64,000 nucleotides of DNA. It comes from Variovorax paradoxus (GTDB lineage Bacteria; Pseudomonadota; Gammaproteobacteria; Burkholderiales; Burkholderiaceae_C). Positions within the stretch are counted from its first letter, which is position 1. Each line of letters begins with the position of its first letter. The position numbers and the translations under genes are program-made. A model generated the notes under the pieces. That model had not been told where the DNA came from, did not search any database, and worked only from the letters and a program-made list of their open reading frames with translations. Below, piece by piece: positions 15,055-23,313 of the stretch. The DNA lies in assembly GCF_018614955.1 (NCBI RefSeq), contig NZ_JAGGNV010000002.1:1-64000 (forward strand), written 5' to 3'.

Positions 15055-16893
15055 TTGTTCCGCTACTTCGAAAAACTGCTTCATCCCTATCCCCCCGCCG
15101 AACCCGCACTGCCGCCACTCGGCTTCTTCGCCTTTCTCTGGGCCTGCACCGAAGGCCTGCGCGGCAAGATCCTCGCCATGGCGCTGTTCACGGCCGCGAT
15201 GTCGGCCTTCGAGGCGCTGCTGTTCGCGATGCTCGGGCGCATCGTCGACTGGCTCGGCGGCCAGGTGCCGGCCCGGCTGTGGGAAGAACGCGGCGACACG
15301 CTGATGTGGCTGGGCGCAGCGCTGGTCGCCAGCATCGCGGTGGTGGCGCTGCAGACCGTGGTCAAGCACCAGACGTTGGCGGTCAATTTGCCGATGCGGC
15401 TGCGCTGGAACTTCCATCGCCTGATGCTGGGCCAGAGCATGGCCTTCTACCAGGACGAGTTCGCCGGCCGCATCACGGCCAAGGTGATGCAGACCGCGCT
15501 GGCGGTGCGCGAAACCGTCTTCGTGCTGGCCGACGTGCTGGTGGCGATGGGCGTCTACGTCGCGACCATGATCGTGCTCGCGGCCGTGCTCGATGCGCAG
15601 CTGATGCTGCCCTTCGTGATCTGGCTCGTGCTCTACATCGCCACGCTCGTCTTCTTCGTGCCGCGGCTCGGCGAGATCGGCAAGGCGCAGGCCGATGCGC
15701 GCGCCATGATGACCGGCCGCGTGACCGACGCGTACACCAACATCGCCACAGTCAAGCTGTTCTCGCACACCCAGCGCGAGGCCGGCTTCGCGCGCGCGGC
15801 GATGAAGGAATTCATGATCACCGGCTACGGCCAGATGCGGCTGGTGAGCGCCTTCGAGATCGCCAACCACACGCTCAGCATGGGCCTGACCGCCGGCATG
15901 GCGGGCACGGGCCTCTGGCTGTGGTCGCAGGGCGCGGTCGGCGTCGGCGCGGTGGCCGCGGCGACCGCGATGGCGCTGCGCCTGCAAGGCATGTCGCACT
16001 GGATCATGTGGGAGATGACCAGCCTGTTCGAGAACATCGGTACGGTGCAGGACGGCATGAAGACGCTGTCGCGCCCGCGCACCGTGCTCGATGCGCCCGA
16101 TGCCACCGTGCTTGCCGTGCCGCGGGGCGAAGTGCGCTTCGATCACGCGAGCTTCCGCTACGCCGACGGTGGCCGCCGCGTAATCGACGACCTCACGCTC
16201 ACCGTCGCGCCCGGCGAGAAGATCGGCCTGGTCGGCCGCTCGGGCGCCGGCAAGTCGACGCTGGTGAACCTGCTGCTGCGCTTCCACGATTTGGAAAGCG
16301 GCCGCATCCTGATCGACGGCCAGGACATCGCGCACGTCGCGCAGGATTCGCTGCGTGCCCACATCGGCATGGTCACGCAGGACACCTCGCTGATGCACCG
16401 CTCGGTGGCCGACAACATCGCCTACGGCCGGCCCGATGCGAGCGCGGCGGCGATCCGCGCGGCGGCCGAACGCGCCGAGGCGCACGAATTCATCCAGACG
16501 CTGGGCGACCCGAACGGGCGCCGCGGCTACGAGGCGCACGTGGGCGAGCGCGGCGTCAAGCTCTCCGGCGGCCAGCGCCAGCGCGTCGCGATCGCGCGCG
16601 TGATGCTGAAGGACGCGCCGATCCTGCTGCTCGACGAGGCCACGAGTGCGCTCGACTCCGAGGTCGAGGCCGCGATCCAGGCCAGCCTCTACCGGCTGAT
16701 GGAAGGCAAGACCGTGATCGCGATCGCGCACCGGCTCTCCACCATCGCGGCCATGGACCGGCTGATCGTGCTCGACGAGGGCCGCGTGGTCGAACAGGGC
16801 GACCACAAGTCGCTGCTCGCGCAGGGCGGGCTCTATGCGCGGCTGTGGGCGCACCAGAGCGGCGGCTTCCTGGGGGACGGCAACGACGAGTAA
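15055..16893 (+). CDS. ABC exporter, fused permease and ATPase
   Basis: This 612-residue protein is an MsbA-like half transporter. The N-terminal membrane domain has about six hydrophobic segments (roughly residues 40-300). The ATPase follows, with Walker A 'GRSGAGKST', signature 'LSGGQRQRVA', Walker B 'ILLLDEATS' and H-loop 'IAHRLS'. The start is taken as TTG at 15055 ('MFRYFEKLLHPYP', GGAG 10 bp upstream), because homologues in related bacteria begin in this way. A GTG at 15028 would add nine unconserved residues. It should act as a homodimer and export lipid or hydrophobic compounds. No accessory genes sit next to it, so the cargo is unknown. Confidence 0.88.
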   Translation: MFRYFEKLLHPYPPAEPALPPLGFFAFLWACTEGLRGKILAMALFTAAMSAFEALLFAMLGRIVDWLGGQVPARLWEERGDTLMWLGAALVASIAVVALQTVVKHQTLAVNLPMRLRWNFHRLMLGQSMAFYQDEFAGRITAKVMQTALAVRETVFVLADVLVAMGVYVATMIVLAAVLDAQLMLPFVIWLVLYIATLVFFVPRLGEIGKAQADARAMMTGRVTDAYTNIATVKLFSHTQREAGFARAAMKEFMITGYGQMRLVSAFEIANHTLSMGLTAGMAGTGLWLWSQGAVGVGAVAAATAMALRLQGMSHWIMWEMTSLFENIGTVQDGMKTLSRPRTVLDAPDATVLAVPRGEVRFDHASFRYADGGRRVIDDLTLTVAPGEKIGLVGRSGAGKSTLVNLLLRFHDLESGRILIDGQDIAHVAQDSLRAHIGMVTQDTSLMHRSVADNIAYGRPDASAAAIRAAAERAEAHEFIQTLGDPNGRRGYEAHVGERGVKLSGGQRQRVAIARVMLKDAPILLLDEATSALDSEVEAAIQASLYRLMEGKTVIAIAHRLSTIAAMDRLIVLDEGRVVEQGDHKSLLAQGGLYARLWAHQSGGFLGDGNDE

Positions 16894-17005
16894 CAAAGGA
16901 CCCCCTCTTCCTTGCGAGTCCTACAGTGCGCGAAGACGGCTGACTACAGCTTGAATCCGTGCGGCTGTCACCCTGGAATCGTCTTCAACAAGAGGAGTCC
17001 TCGCC

Positions 17006-17080
17006 GTGAATTCCATCATCTACATCGTCGGTCTGGTCGTCGTCGTGGTCGCCGTGCTCTCCTTCTTCGGCCTTCGCTGA
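17006..17080 (+). CDS. 24-residue single-span membrane peptide
   Basis: A GTG-started ORF of 25 codons encodes a peptide reading MNSIIYIVGLVVVVV at its start and ending SFFGLR. It is one hydrophobic span with a positively charged C-terminus. AGAGGAG lies at the right distance upstream and a strong terminator follows about 50 bp downstream, so it forms a complete small transcription unit. From memory, near-identical peptides occur in other Burkholderiales genomes as unnamed small proteins; a search is needed to confirm that. Function is unknown. Such peptides often bind and tune membrane complexes or respond to envelope stress. Confidence 0.7.
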   Translation: MNSIIYIVGLVVVVVAVLSFFGLR

Positions 17081-17129
17081 GGTAGATCGACATACCGTTG
17101 ATTTTTCCGCGTTCTTTAGTCGCGGATCC

Positions 17130-17153
17130 GGGGCCATCGCGGCCCCTTTTTTT
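17130..17153 (+). terminator. Rho-independent terminator
   Basis: GGGGCC-ATCGC-GGCCCC followed directly by seven T residues is a textbook intrinsic terminator on the plus strand. It closes the small transcription unit of the 24-residue peptide and insulates the DUF2868 gene. It is the clearest such terminator in the window. Confidence 0.92.
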
Positions 17154-17210
17154 GGGGCGGACGGCCGGAGGGCGCCGGGCATAATTTCGCGCTCTCTTTG
17201 AAGGAAGCCG

Positions 17211-18587
17211 TTGAACCCCGCAGCGCAGCGCTTTGATATCCAGGATGCGACGATCGCCGAGGCCGTGCAACTGGTCGAAGAGGCCGGCCCGCTCGACGAC
17301 GCGCACGCAGTGCGCGAGGCCATGGCGCTCAGGCCCGACGGCTGTGGCCGGATCGTCGAACGCGCACGCATCCTCGCCCGCCGCATCGGCCTGCTGAACG
17401 TACTGGAACGCGCGCGCACCTGGGCACCCTGGGTGCTGCTGGCCGTGGTGGCGCTGATCGTTTTCAGCGGTCTTGCGTTGGCCGGCAGCGTGGTCGGCGC
17501 AGCGAGGAGCATCAACGTCGTGGTGGCGCTCGCCAGCCTGCTGGGCCTTCACCTCCTGACCTTGCTGCTGTGGCTCTTCGGTCTCCTGGTACCGCTGGGC
17601 TCCTTCCACGCCTCCTTCGGCTGGCTCTGGCTGGCGCTCACGGCCCGCGTGGCCGGCGGCAGGCGCGGTCAGGCGCCGATCCTGCTGCGCGCCGCCACGC
17701 GCCTGCTGGCCCGCGCGCGCCTGCTGCCCTGGGCGCTGGGCTTCGCGAGCCATGCGATCTGGTCGCTCTCCTTCGTGGTCATGCTCGCCGTGCTGCTCTT
17801 CGCACTGGCTTTCCGCAACTACACGCTGAGCTGGGAGACGACCATCCTCGATCCGGCCTTCTTCGTGCGCGGCGTGCAACTGCTCGGCGCGGCGCCGGCC
17901 TGGCTGGGCTTTCCGGTGCCGGACGCGCAGACCGTGATGTCACCGCTTGCCGCCCCTGCCGGCCAGCGCGCCTGGGCGCTGTGGCTCACCGGTTGCATCG
18001 TGGTCTACGGGCTGCTGCCGCGCCTCTTCTTCGCGCTGCTCTGCGCGCTGGTCTGGCAGGCGCGCAAGAAGGCGCTCGCGCCCGATCTTTCGCAGCCTTA
18101 CTACCGCCGGCTGCTGGCGCGCTTCGACGCGATGGCGCCGCGGCAGATCGTCGATGCCGACCCTGGCCGCCTGCCGCACGGCGCCGCCACCGGCCTGGCC
18201 GCGGGCGAGACCGCCGACACGCTGATGGCCATCGGCTTCGAGCTGCCGGACGAGCTGCCCTGGCCGCCGGCCGCGCTCGATGCGGCGGGCGCGCAAGTGT
18301 TGCGCATCGACGGCAGCGCGGGCGCGCGGCGCGAACTGCTCGACACACTGGCCCGGCTGCGGCCGCGGCGCGTGCTGGTCGGCTGCAATGCCGCCTCCAG
18401 CCCGGACCGCGGCACCGAGCGCTTCTTGCGCGAAGTCGCCTCGCTCAGCAGCGAGTGCCGGTTGTGGCTGCTCGGCGGTCATACGCAGGAGACGCGCCAG
18501 CGCTGGCATGCCTGGCTGGCCGATGCCGGCCTGCAAGGCATCGCCGCCAGCGACGCACCAGAAACCGCCTTGCACGGCTGGACCTGA
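17211..18587 (+). CDS. DUF2868 membrane protein
   Basis: This 458-residue protein matches the DUF2868 family. A short soluble N-terminus is followed by hydrophobic segments at about residues 72-95, 101-130 and 175-205, another near 255-285, and a C-terminal cytoplasmic part with 'RRVLVGCNAASSPDRGTERFL'. Translation starts at TTG 17211, preceded by AAGGAAG. It is 2 bp upstream of the DUF3482 GTPase gene; the two families are found together in many Beta- and Gammaproteobacteria and probably form one membrane system. No enzymatic function is established. Confidence 0.8.
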   Translation: MNPAAQRFDIQDATIAEAVQLVEEAGPLDDAHAVREAMALRPDGCGRIVERARILARRIGLLNVLERARTWAPWVLLAVVALIVFSGLALAGSVVGAARSINVVVALASLLGLHLLTLLLWLFGLLVPLGSFHASFGWLWLALTARVAGGRRGQAPILLRAATRLLARARLLPWALGFASHAIWSLSFVVMLAVLLFALAFRNYTLSWETTILDPAFFVRGVQLLGAAPAWLGFPVPDAQTVMSPLAAPAGQRAWALWLTGCIVVYGLLPRLFFALLCALVWQARKKALAPDLSQPYYRRLLARFDAMAPRQIVDADPGRLPHGAATGLAAGETADTLMAIGFELPDELPWPPAALDAAGAQVLRIDGSAGARRELLDTLARLRPRRVLVGCNAASSPDRGTERFLREVASLSSECRLWLLGGHTQETRQRWHAWLADAGLQGIAASDAPETALHGWT

Positions 18588-18589
18588 CG

Positions 18590-20008
18590 ATGACAGAGCC
18601 CATCCGCATCGCCGTGGTCGGCCACACCAATGCCGGCAAGACCTCGCTCTTGCGCACGCTGACGCGGCGCGTGAACTTCGGCGAGGTGTCGCAGCAGCCC
18701 GGCACCACGCGCCACGTCGAAGCCGTCGAGCTGCAGGTCAACGGCCGCGCCGCAGTGCGCTTCTTCGACACGCCGGGCCTGGAAGACGCGGTCGCCCTGC
18801 GCGAACATCTGGCCGCCTTCGACGACAAGGACCTCACGCCGCCCGAGCGCGTGCGCCGCTTCCTCCAGGGCCCCGAGGCGCACGGCGTCTTCGAGCAGGA
18901 GGCCAAGGTGCTGCGCGCCCTGCTCGAGGTCGATGCCGCCTTCCTGGTGATCGATGCGCGCGAGCCGGTGCTGCCCAAGTTCCGCGCCGAGATCGAGCTG
19001 CTGAACGCCTGCGCGCGGCCGGTGCTGCCGGTGCTCAACTTCGTGCGCGATGCGGCCAACCGCGAACCCGCCTGGAAAGAACTGCTCTCGGCCTACGGCC
19101 TGCACGTGGTGGTGCGCTTCGATGCGGCCGCGCCCTTCGTCGGCGCCGAGCGCGAGCTCTACCGCGACCTCGCCACCTTGCTGCGCGACCGGCGCGCGCA
19201 GCTCGACGGCGTCGCCGCCTTCCTCGAAGCCGAGTTCGCCAGCCGGCGGCAGGCCGCGGCGACGCGCATCGCAGAGCTGCTGGTCGATGCGGCCGCGCTG
19301 CGCCGCAACGTGTCGGCCGTCGAATTCGCCATCGAAAGCAGCCGCCAGCGGCTGATCGTCGCGCTGCAGAAAGCCGTGTTCGACAAGGCGCAGCGCTGTG
19401 CAGACGATCTGCTTGCGCTCTACGGCTTCCGCGAGGGCGATGCCGACGAGGCGCCGCTGCCGCTGGTGGAAGGCCGCTGGACCATGGACTTCTTCCACCC
19501 CGAGGCGCTGAAGGATGCGGGCGTCCTGCTCGGCAAGGGCGTGGCCGTCGGCGCCGCGGTCGGCGTGGTGGCCGACCTCGCGCTCCACGGCCTCTCGCTG
19601 GGCGCGGGTGCGGCGCTCGGCGGTGCCATCGGCGGCGCGGTCTCGCAGGGCCTGGGGCCGCTGGGCCGCAAGCTCGCCAACAAGCTGCGCGACGTGCACG
19701 AGCTCACGGTGGAAGACCGCGTGCTGTTCGTGATCGCGGCCTGGCAGCTGAAGCTCCTGCGCGCGTTGGAGCAGCGCGGTCATGCGGCCGTCGACCGCAT
19801 CGCCGCCGGCACGACCGCAGGCAGTACCGAAGCCGCCCAGCGCCCGCTGGCCGAGCTGGTTCGCGCCGCCCAGCCGGCACGCAGCCACCCCGACTGGGAA
19901 AGCGGCGCCCGGCTGCGCTGGCGCGAGGCGCCGCAGCGCCAGGACGTGGTGGCGCGGGTCGCAGAGCGCGCCGCGGCCGCCATCGAGGCGCTCGAGACTG
20001 CGGCATGA
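18590..20008 (+). CDS. DUF3482-domain GTPase
   Basis: This 472-residue protein is a small GTPase fused to a DUF3482 tail. The P-loop 'GHTNAGKTS' is at residues 11-19, the switch II motif is 'FFDTPGLED', and a conserved 'PGTTRHVE' stretch lies between them. The C-terminal half has a glycine/alanine-rich hydrophobic segment ('KGVAVGAAVGVVADLAL') that could insert into a membrane. It is translated with the DUF2868 protein and its stop overlaps the next start (ATGA). The role is unknown; stress-linked membrane remodelling has been suggested for similar GTPases, which is inference here. Confidence 0.85.
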   Translation: MTEPIRIAVVGHTNAGKTSLLRTLTRRVNFGEVSQQPGTTRHVEAVELQVNGRAAVRFFDTPGLEDAVALREHLAAFDDKDLTPPERVRRFLQGPEAHGVFEQEAKVLRALLEVDAAFLVIDAREPVLPKFRAEIELLNACARPVLPVLNFVRDAANREPAWKELLSAYGLHVVVRFDAAAPFVGAERELYRDLATLLRDRRAQLDGVAAFLEAEFASRRQAAATRIAELLVDAAALRRNVSAVEFAIESSRQRLIVALQKAVFDKAQRCADDLLALYGFREGDADEAPLPLVEGRWTMDFFHPEALKDAGVLLGKGVAVGAAVGVVADLALHGLSLGAGAALGGAIGGAVSQGLGPLGRKLANKLRDVHELTVEDRVLFVIAAWQLKLLRALEQRGHAAVDRIAAGTTAGSTEAAQRPLAELVRAAQPARSHPDWESGARLRWREAPQRQDVVARVAERAAAAIEALETAA

Positions 20009-20766
20009 TCCCGGAGATGGAAGACCCCCGACCCCTCGCGATCATCAAGCTCGGCGAGACCTTCGACGCGCTGCGCGAAGCCCGCGGCGACTTCGAGCAC
20101 TGGGTGGCGGCCGGCCTCGGCGCCACGCGGTTGCCGATCGTGGTGCTCGATCCACGCCGCGGCGACACGCTGCCGCCGCCCGAACAGGTCTCCGGCGCCA
20201 TCGTGACCGGCTCGCATGCGATGGTCTCGCACCGCGAGCCCTGGAGCGAAGCCACCGGCGCCTGGATGGCGCGGCTCGTCGCCCACGGCACGCCGGTCCT
20301 GGGCATCTGCTTCGGCCACCAGCTGCTGGCGCATGCGCTGGGCGGCGAGGCCGGCAACCACCCGGACGGGCTGGAGATCGGCACCGTCGAGATCGCGCTG
20401 GCCGACGCGGCAAAGCACGACCCGTTGCTGCAGGGCCTGCCCGCACGCTTCGACGCGCAGGTGTTGCATTGGCAACGCGCGCTTCGGCTGCCCGAAGGCG
20501 CCGTGCTGCTCGCCGGCAACGCCTTCGAACCCCATCAGGCCTTCCGCGTCGGGCTGCGCGCCTGGGGCGTGCAGTTCCATCCCGAATTCGATGCCGAGGT
20601 CATGCGCGGCTACATCGACCGCATGGCCGGCGAGCTGCAGGCCAATGGCATCGACCCGGCCGCGCTGCGCGAGCGCGTCGCCGGCACCGCGACGGCGGCG
20701 CAACTGCTCGGCCGCTTCGCCCACATCGCGGAAGAACATGACGCCGGAGCGCGTACGCCCGCCTGA
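20005..20766 (+). CDS. Class I glutamine amidotransferase-like protein
   Basis: This 253-residue protein has the class I amidotransferase triad: Cys102 in 'LGICFGHQLLAHALGG', His192 and Glu194 in 'GVQFHPEFD'. It lacks a synthase domain and belongs to the stand-alone group often annotated as GMP-synthase-like or gamma-glutamyl hydrolases (YfeJ/PuuD-like). It overlaps the DUF3482 gene by four bases. The amido acceptor or gamma-glutamyl substrate is unknown. The hydrophilic, signal-free sequence implies a cytoplasmic enzyme. Confidence 0.85.
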   Translation: MIPEMEDPRPLAIIKLGETFDALREARGDFEHWVAAGLGATRLPIVVLDPRRGDTLPPPEQVSGAIVTGSHAMVSHREPWSEATGAWMARLVAHGTPVLGICFGHQLLAHALGGEAGNHPDGLEIGTVEIALADAAKHDPLLQGLPARFDAQVLHWQRALRLPEGAVLLAGNAFEPHQAFRVGLRAWGVQFHPEFDAEVMRGYIDRMAGELQANGIDPAALRERVAGTATAAQLLGRFAHIAEEHDAGARTPA

Positions 20767-20855
20767 GCGCGGCGCCCGGCATCGGATTGCGACTACAGAA
20801 AGCCCCCTGCAGTTGCGCTAAGGTGCAGCGCAGCTTTCCCTTCGAAAGAACAGCC

Positions 20856-21500
20856 ATGGCCACCACCCCACCCGTCGTCGCACGGGCCCGCAAGCATTTC
20901 TCGATGATCCGCGGCTTCCACCTGGCCGACGTGTTCACGCTCGGCAACGCGGCCTGCGGCGTCGGCGTCGTGTTCCTTTCGATGGCCTATGTGGCGAGCC
21001 AGTCGCTCGCGCAGTTCCTCTGGGCCGCGGCGCTGGCGCCCGCCGCCTTCGTCTTCGACGTGTTCGACGGCCGCATCGCGCGCTGGCGGCAGACGCAGTC
21101 GGCGCTCGGGCGCGAGCTCGATTCGCTGGCCGACGTGATCTCCTTCGGCGTGGCGCCCGCCGCGCTCGCTTTCGCCGCCGGGCTCGACGGCGGCTGGGAT
21201 TGCGTGATCCTGATCTATTTCGTCGGCTGCGGCGTGAGCCGCCTGGCGCGCTACAACGTCACGGCCGAAGCACTCTCGGCCGGCGCCGACAAGGTCAAGT
21301 ACTTCGAGGGCACGCCGATCCCGACCAGCGTGGTGCTGGTGGCCGTGCTCGCCTGGGCCGCCTGGCAGGGCCGCATCGGCGATGCGCTCTGGGGCGGCGT
21401 GTGGATGCTGGGGCCCTGGGCCCTGCATCCGCTGACGCTGCTGTTCGCCCTCTCGGGCACGCTGATGATCAGCAAGACGCTGCGCATTCCGAAGCTGTGA
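20856..21500 (+). CDS. pssA: CDP-diacylglycerol-serine O-phosphatidyltransferase
   Basis: This 214-residue membrane protein carries the CDP-alcohol phosphatidyltransferase motif DG-x2-AR-x8-G-x3-D-x3-D at residues 71-93 ('DGRIAR', Gly85, Asp89, Asp93). 'YNVTAEALSAGADKVKYFEGTPIP' is typical of the type II phosphatidylserine synthases. It makes phosphatidylserine, the precursor of phosphatidylethanolamine. The start at 20856 is used since the frame from 20787 has an unconserved leader. The next gene, a phospholipase-D-family protein, overlaps its stop (TGATG), so the pair is a phospholipid-synthesis unit. Confidence 0.85.
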   Translation: MATTPPVVARARKHFSMIRGFHLADVFTLGNAACGVGVVFLSMAYVASQSLAQFLWAAALAPAAFVFDVFDGRIARWRQTQSALGRELDSLADVISFGVAPAALAFAAGLDGGWDCVILIYFVGCGVSRLARYNVTAEALSAGADKVKYFEGTPIPTSVVLVAVLAWAAWQGRIGDALWGGVWMLGPWALHPLTLLFALSGTLMISKTLRIPKL

Positions 21501-23053
21501 TGCGCGCCGCCCGCGTCGTCGCTTGCGTCGCGCTGGGACTGGCTCTCTCGGGCTGCGCCAACCTGCCCGATCGCGTCGAGCGCAGCGCGTCGGCGGCGCT
21601 CGTCGACACCGCCGATACCCGCCTCGGCCAGGCGCTGGCGCCGGAGCTGGCGGCGCATCCGGGCCAATCGGGCATCCTGCCGCTGGTCGCCGCGCAGGAG
21701 GCTTTCGCGGCCCGCGTGGTGCTGGCCCAGGCCGCGGAGCGCAGCCTCGACCTGCAGTACTACATCTGGCGCGGCGACAGCACGGGCCAGCTGCTGTTCG
21801 AGGCTGCGTGGCAGGCGGCCGAGCGCGGCGTTCGCGTGCGCCTCTTGCTCGACGACAACAACACCAGCGGACTCGACGCCACCCTCGCCGCGCTCGATGC
21901 GCATCCGAACATCGAGGTGCGGCTTTTCAATCCCTTCGCGAATCGCGGCTTCCGGCTCGGCGACTTCGCGCTCGACTTCTCGCGCGTCAACCGCCGCATG
22001 CACAACAAGTCCTTCACGGCGGACAACCAGGTCGCGATCGTCGGCGGGCGCAACGTGGGTGACGAGTACTACGGCGCCGACCAGCAGCTCGGCTTTCAGG
22101 ATCTGGACGTGATCGCGATCGGCCCGGTGGTGCGCGAGGTCTCGCGCGAGTTCGACCTGTACTGGAACAGCGAGGCCGCCTACCCGGTCGCCAGCCTGCT
22201 GCCGCCGGCGCCGGCGGATGCCGCTGCGCGGTTGCGCGAGCCATGGGCGCAACTGCGGCAGCAAGCCGAGACGCAGCGCTACCTCGAAGCCGTGCGCCAG
22301 ACGCCGCTGATGCGCGAGGTGGCCGAGCGCCGCCTGCCTTTCGAGTGGGCCAATGCGCGCGTCGTGAGCGATGTGCCCTCCAAGGTGCAGTCGGCGGTGG
22401 GGCATGAAGAGCAGCTCATGTTCCCCCTGCTCAAGAAGGCGATGGGCGAGCCGAAGCGCGAGCTCGACCTGGTGTCGCCCTACTTCGTGCCCGGCGCCGC
22501 CGGCACGCGCGAACTGGCCGCGCTCGCCGAAAAGGGCGTGAAGGTGCGCATCCTGACCAACTCGCTGGCCGCGACCGATGTGGGCGCGGTCCATGCCGGC
22601 TACGCGCGCTACCGCACCGAGCTGCTCGAAGCCGGCGCCACGCTCTACGAGCTCAAGCCGAGCGCCGCCGCCACGCCGCGTCCGGACGAGGAGAAGCGCC
22701 AGAACCCGGGCGGAAGTTCGGCCGCGAGCCTGCATGCCAAGACCTTCGCCGTGGACCGCAGCCGCATCTTCGTCGGCTCGCTCAATCTGGATCCGCGCTC
22801 CGTGCATCTCAACACCGAGATGGGCGTGGTGATCGAAAGCGCCACGCTGGCCGAGCGGCTGGCCGTGGAGATCGACAAGGTGGTGCCGACGCTGGCCTAC
22901 GAGGTGCGCCTGCCTGCGAATGGGTGCGGCATGGAGTGGATCGACCGCGGCCCGGCGGGCGAAACCCGTTCCACGACGGAGCCGGAGGCCGGCGCCTTGC
23001 GGCGCCTGTGGATCGAATTCCTCTCGATCCTGCCGATCGAGTGGCTGCTGTAG
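21500..23053 (+). CDS. Cardiolipin-synthase-like phospholipase D lipoprotein
   Basis: This 517-residue protein has two HKD motifs: His168/Lys170/Asp175 in 'HNKSFTADNQ' and His412/Lys414/Asp419 in 'HAKTFAVDRS', each followed by a GG/GS-N motif. These are the catalytic halves of PLD-type cardiolipin synthases (ClsC-like). The N-terminus has a lipobox 'LALSGCA' with Cys19, so it should be a lipoprotein on the periplasmic side. It is coupled to pssA by a 1-bp overlap, which fits a role in phospholipid metabolism. ClsC uses phosphatidylethanolamine with phosphatidylglycerol; that substrate use is inference here. Confidence 0.85.
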   Translation: MRAARVVACVALGLALSGCANLPDRVERSASAALVDTADTRLGQALAPELAAHPGQSGILPLVAAQEAFAARVVLAQAAERSLDLQYYIWRGDSTGQLLFEAAWQAAERGVRVRLLLDDNNTSGLDATLAALDAHPNIEVRLFNPFANRGFRLGDFALDFSRVNRRMHNKSFTADNQVAIVGGRNVGDEYYGADQQLGFQDLDVIAIGPVVREVSREFDLYWNSEAAYPVASLLPPAPADAAARLREPWAQLRQQAETQRYLEAVRQTPLMREVAERRLPFEWANARVVSDVPSKVQSAVGHEEQLMFPLLKKAMGEPKRELDLVSPYFVPGAAGTRELAALAEKGVKVRILTNSLAATDVGAVHAGYARYRTELLEAGATLYELKPSAAATPRPDEEKRQNPGGSSAASLHAKTFAVDRSRIFVGSLNLDPRSVHLNTEMGVVIESATLAERLAVEIDKVVPTLAYEVRLPANGCGMEWIDRGPAGETRSTTEPEAGALRRLWIEFLSILPIEWLL

Positions 23054-23057
23054 CGCC

Positions 23058-23219
23058 AGTGTGCTGTCCCACAAATGCTGCACACAATGAAATCGATGCA
23101 TTTCGTGTCAGGGCAAGGCGCAAACCGCAGCGATACCCGAAGGTATCGCGAGGATTTGCAACGCTGCCATGGCGCGAAAGGCGCGATTTCATGTGCAGTG
23201 ATTTGTGGGACAGCACACT
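23058..23219. repeat. 162-bp palindromic element
   Basis: Perfect 19-bp arms AGTGTGCTGTCCCACAAAT (23058-23076) and its complement (23201-23219) bound the element. Inside are further paired blocks: ATGAAATCG (23087-23095) with 23184-23192, CTGCACA (23078-23084) with 23192-23198, and a perfect central hairpin GCGATACC-CGAA-GGTATCGC (23130-23149). It begins 4 bp after the PLD-gene stop. The sequence differs from the 11.8-kb element but the design is the same. It lies between the PLD gene and the acylase start and may hold or block the promoter of the latter. Confidence 0.8.
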
Positions 23220-23313
23220 TCTGACAGGCGACGCGGGTTATCACGCAATCGTCACCCACCGGCGCCAACCTCTAATCGACAGCTCTTTTTTCACTCCAGG
23301 AGAAGCCCAGCCC

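Noticed and set aside
13855..16896. Very long minus-strand open frame of 1013 codons
   Set aside because: It lies opposite the LysR and ABC exporter genes, is His/Arg/Asp/Gly-biased as expected for the antisense of high-GC coding DNA, and crosses a repeat spacer. No domain is recognisable.
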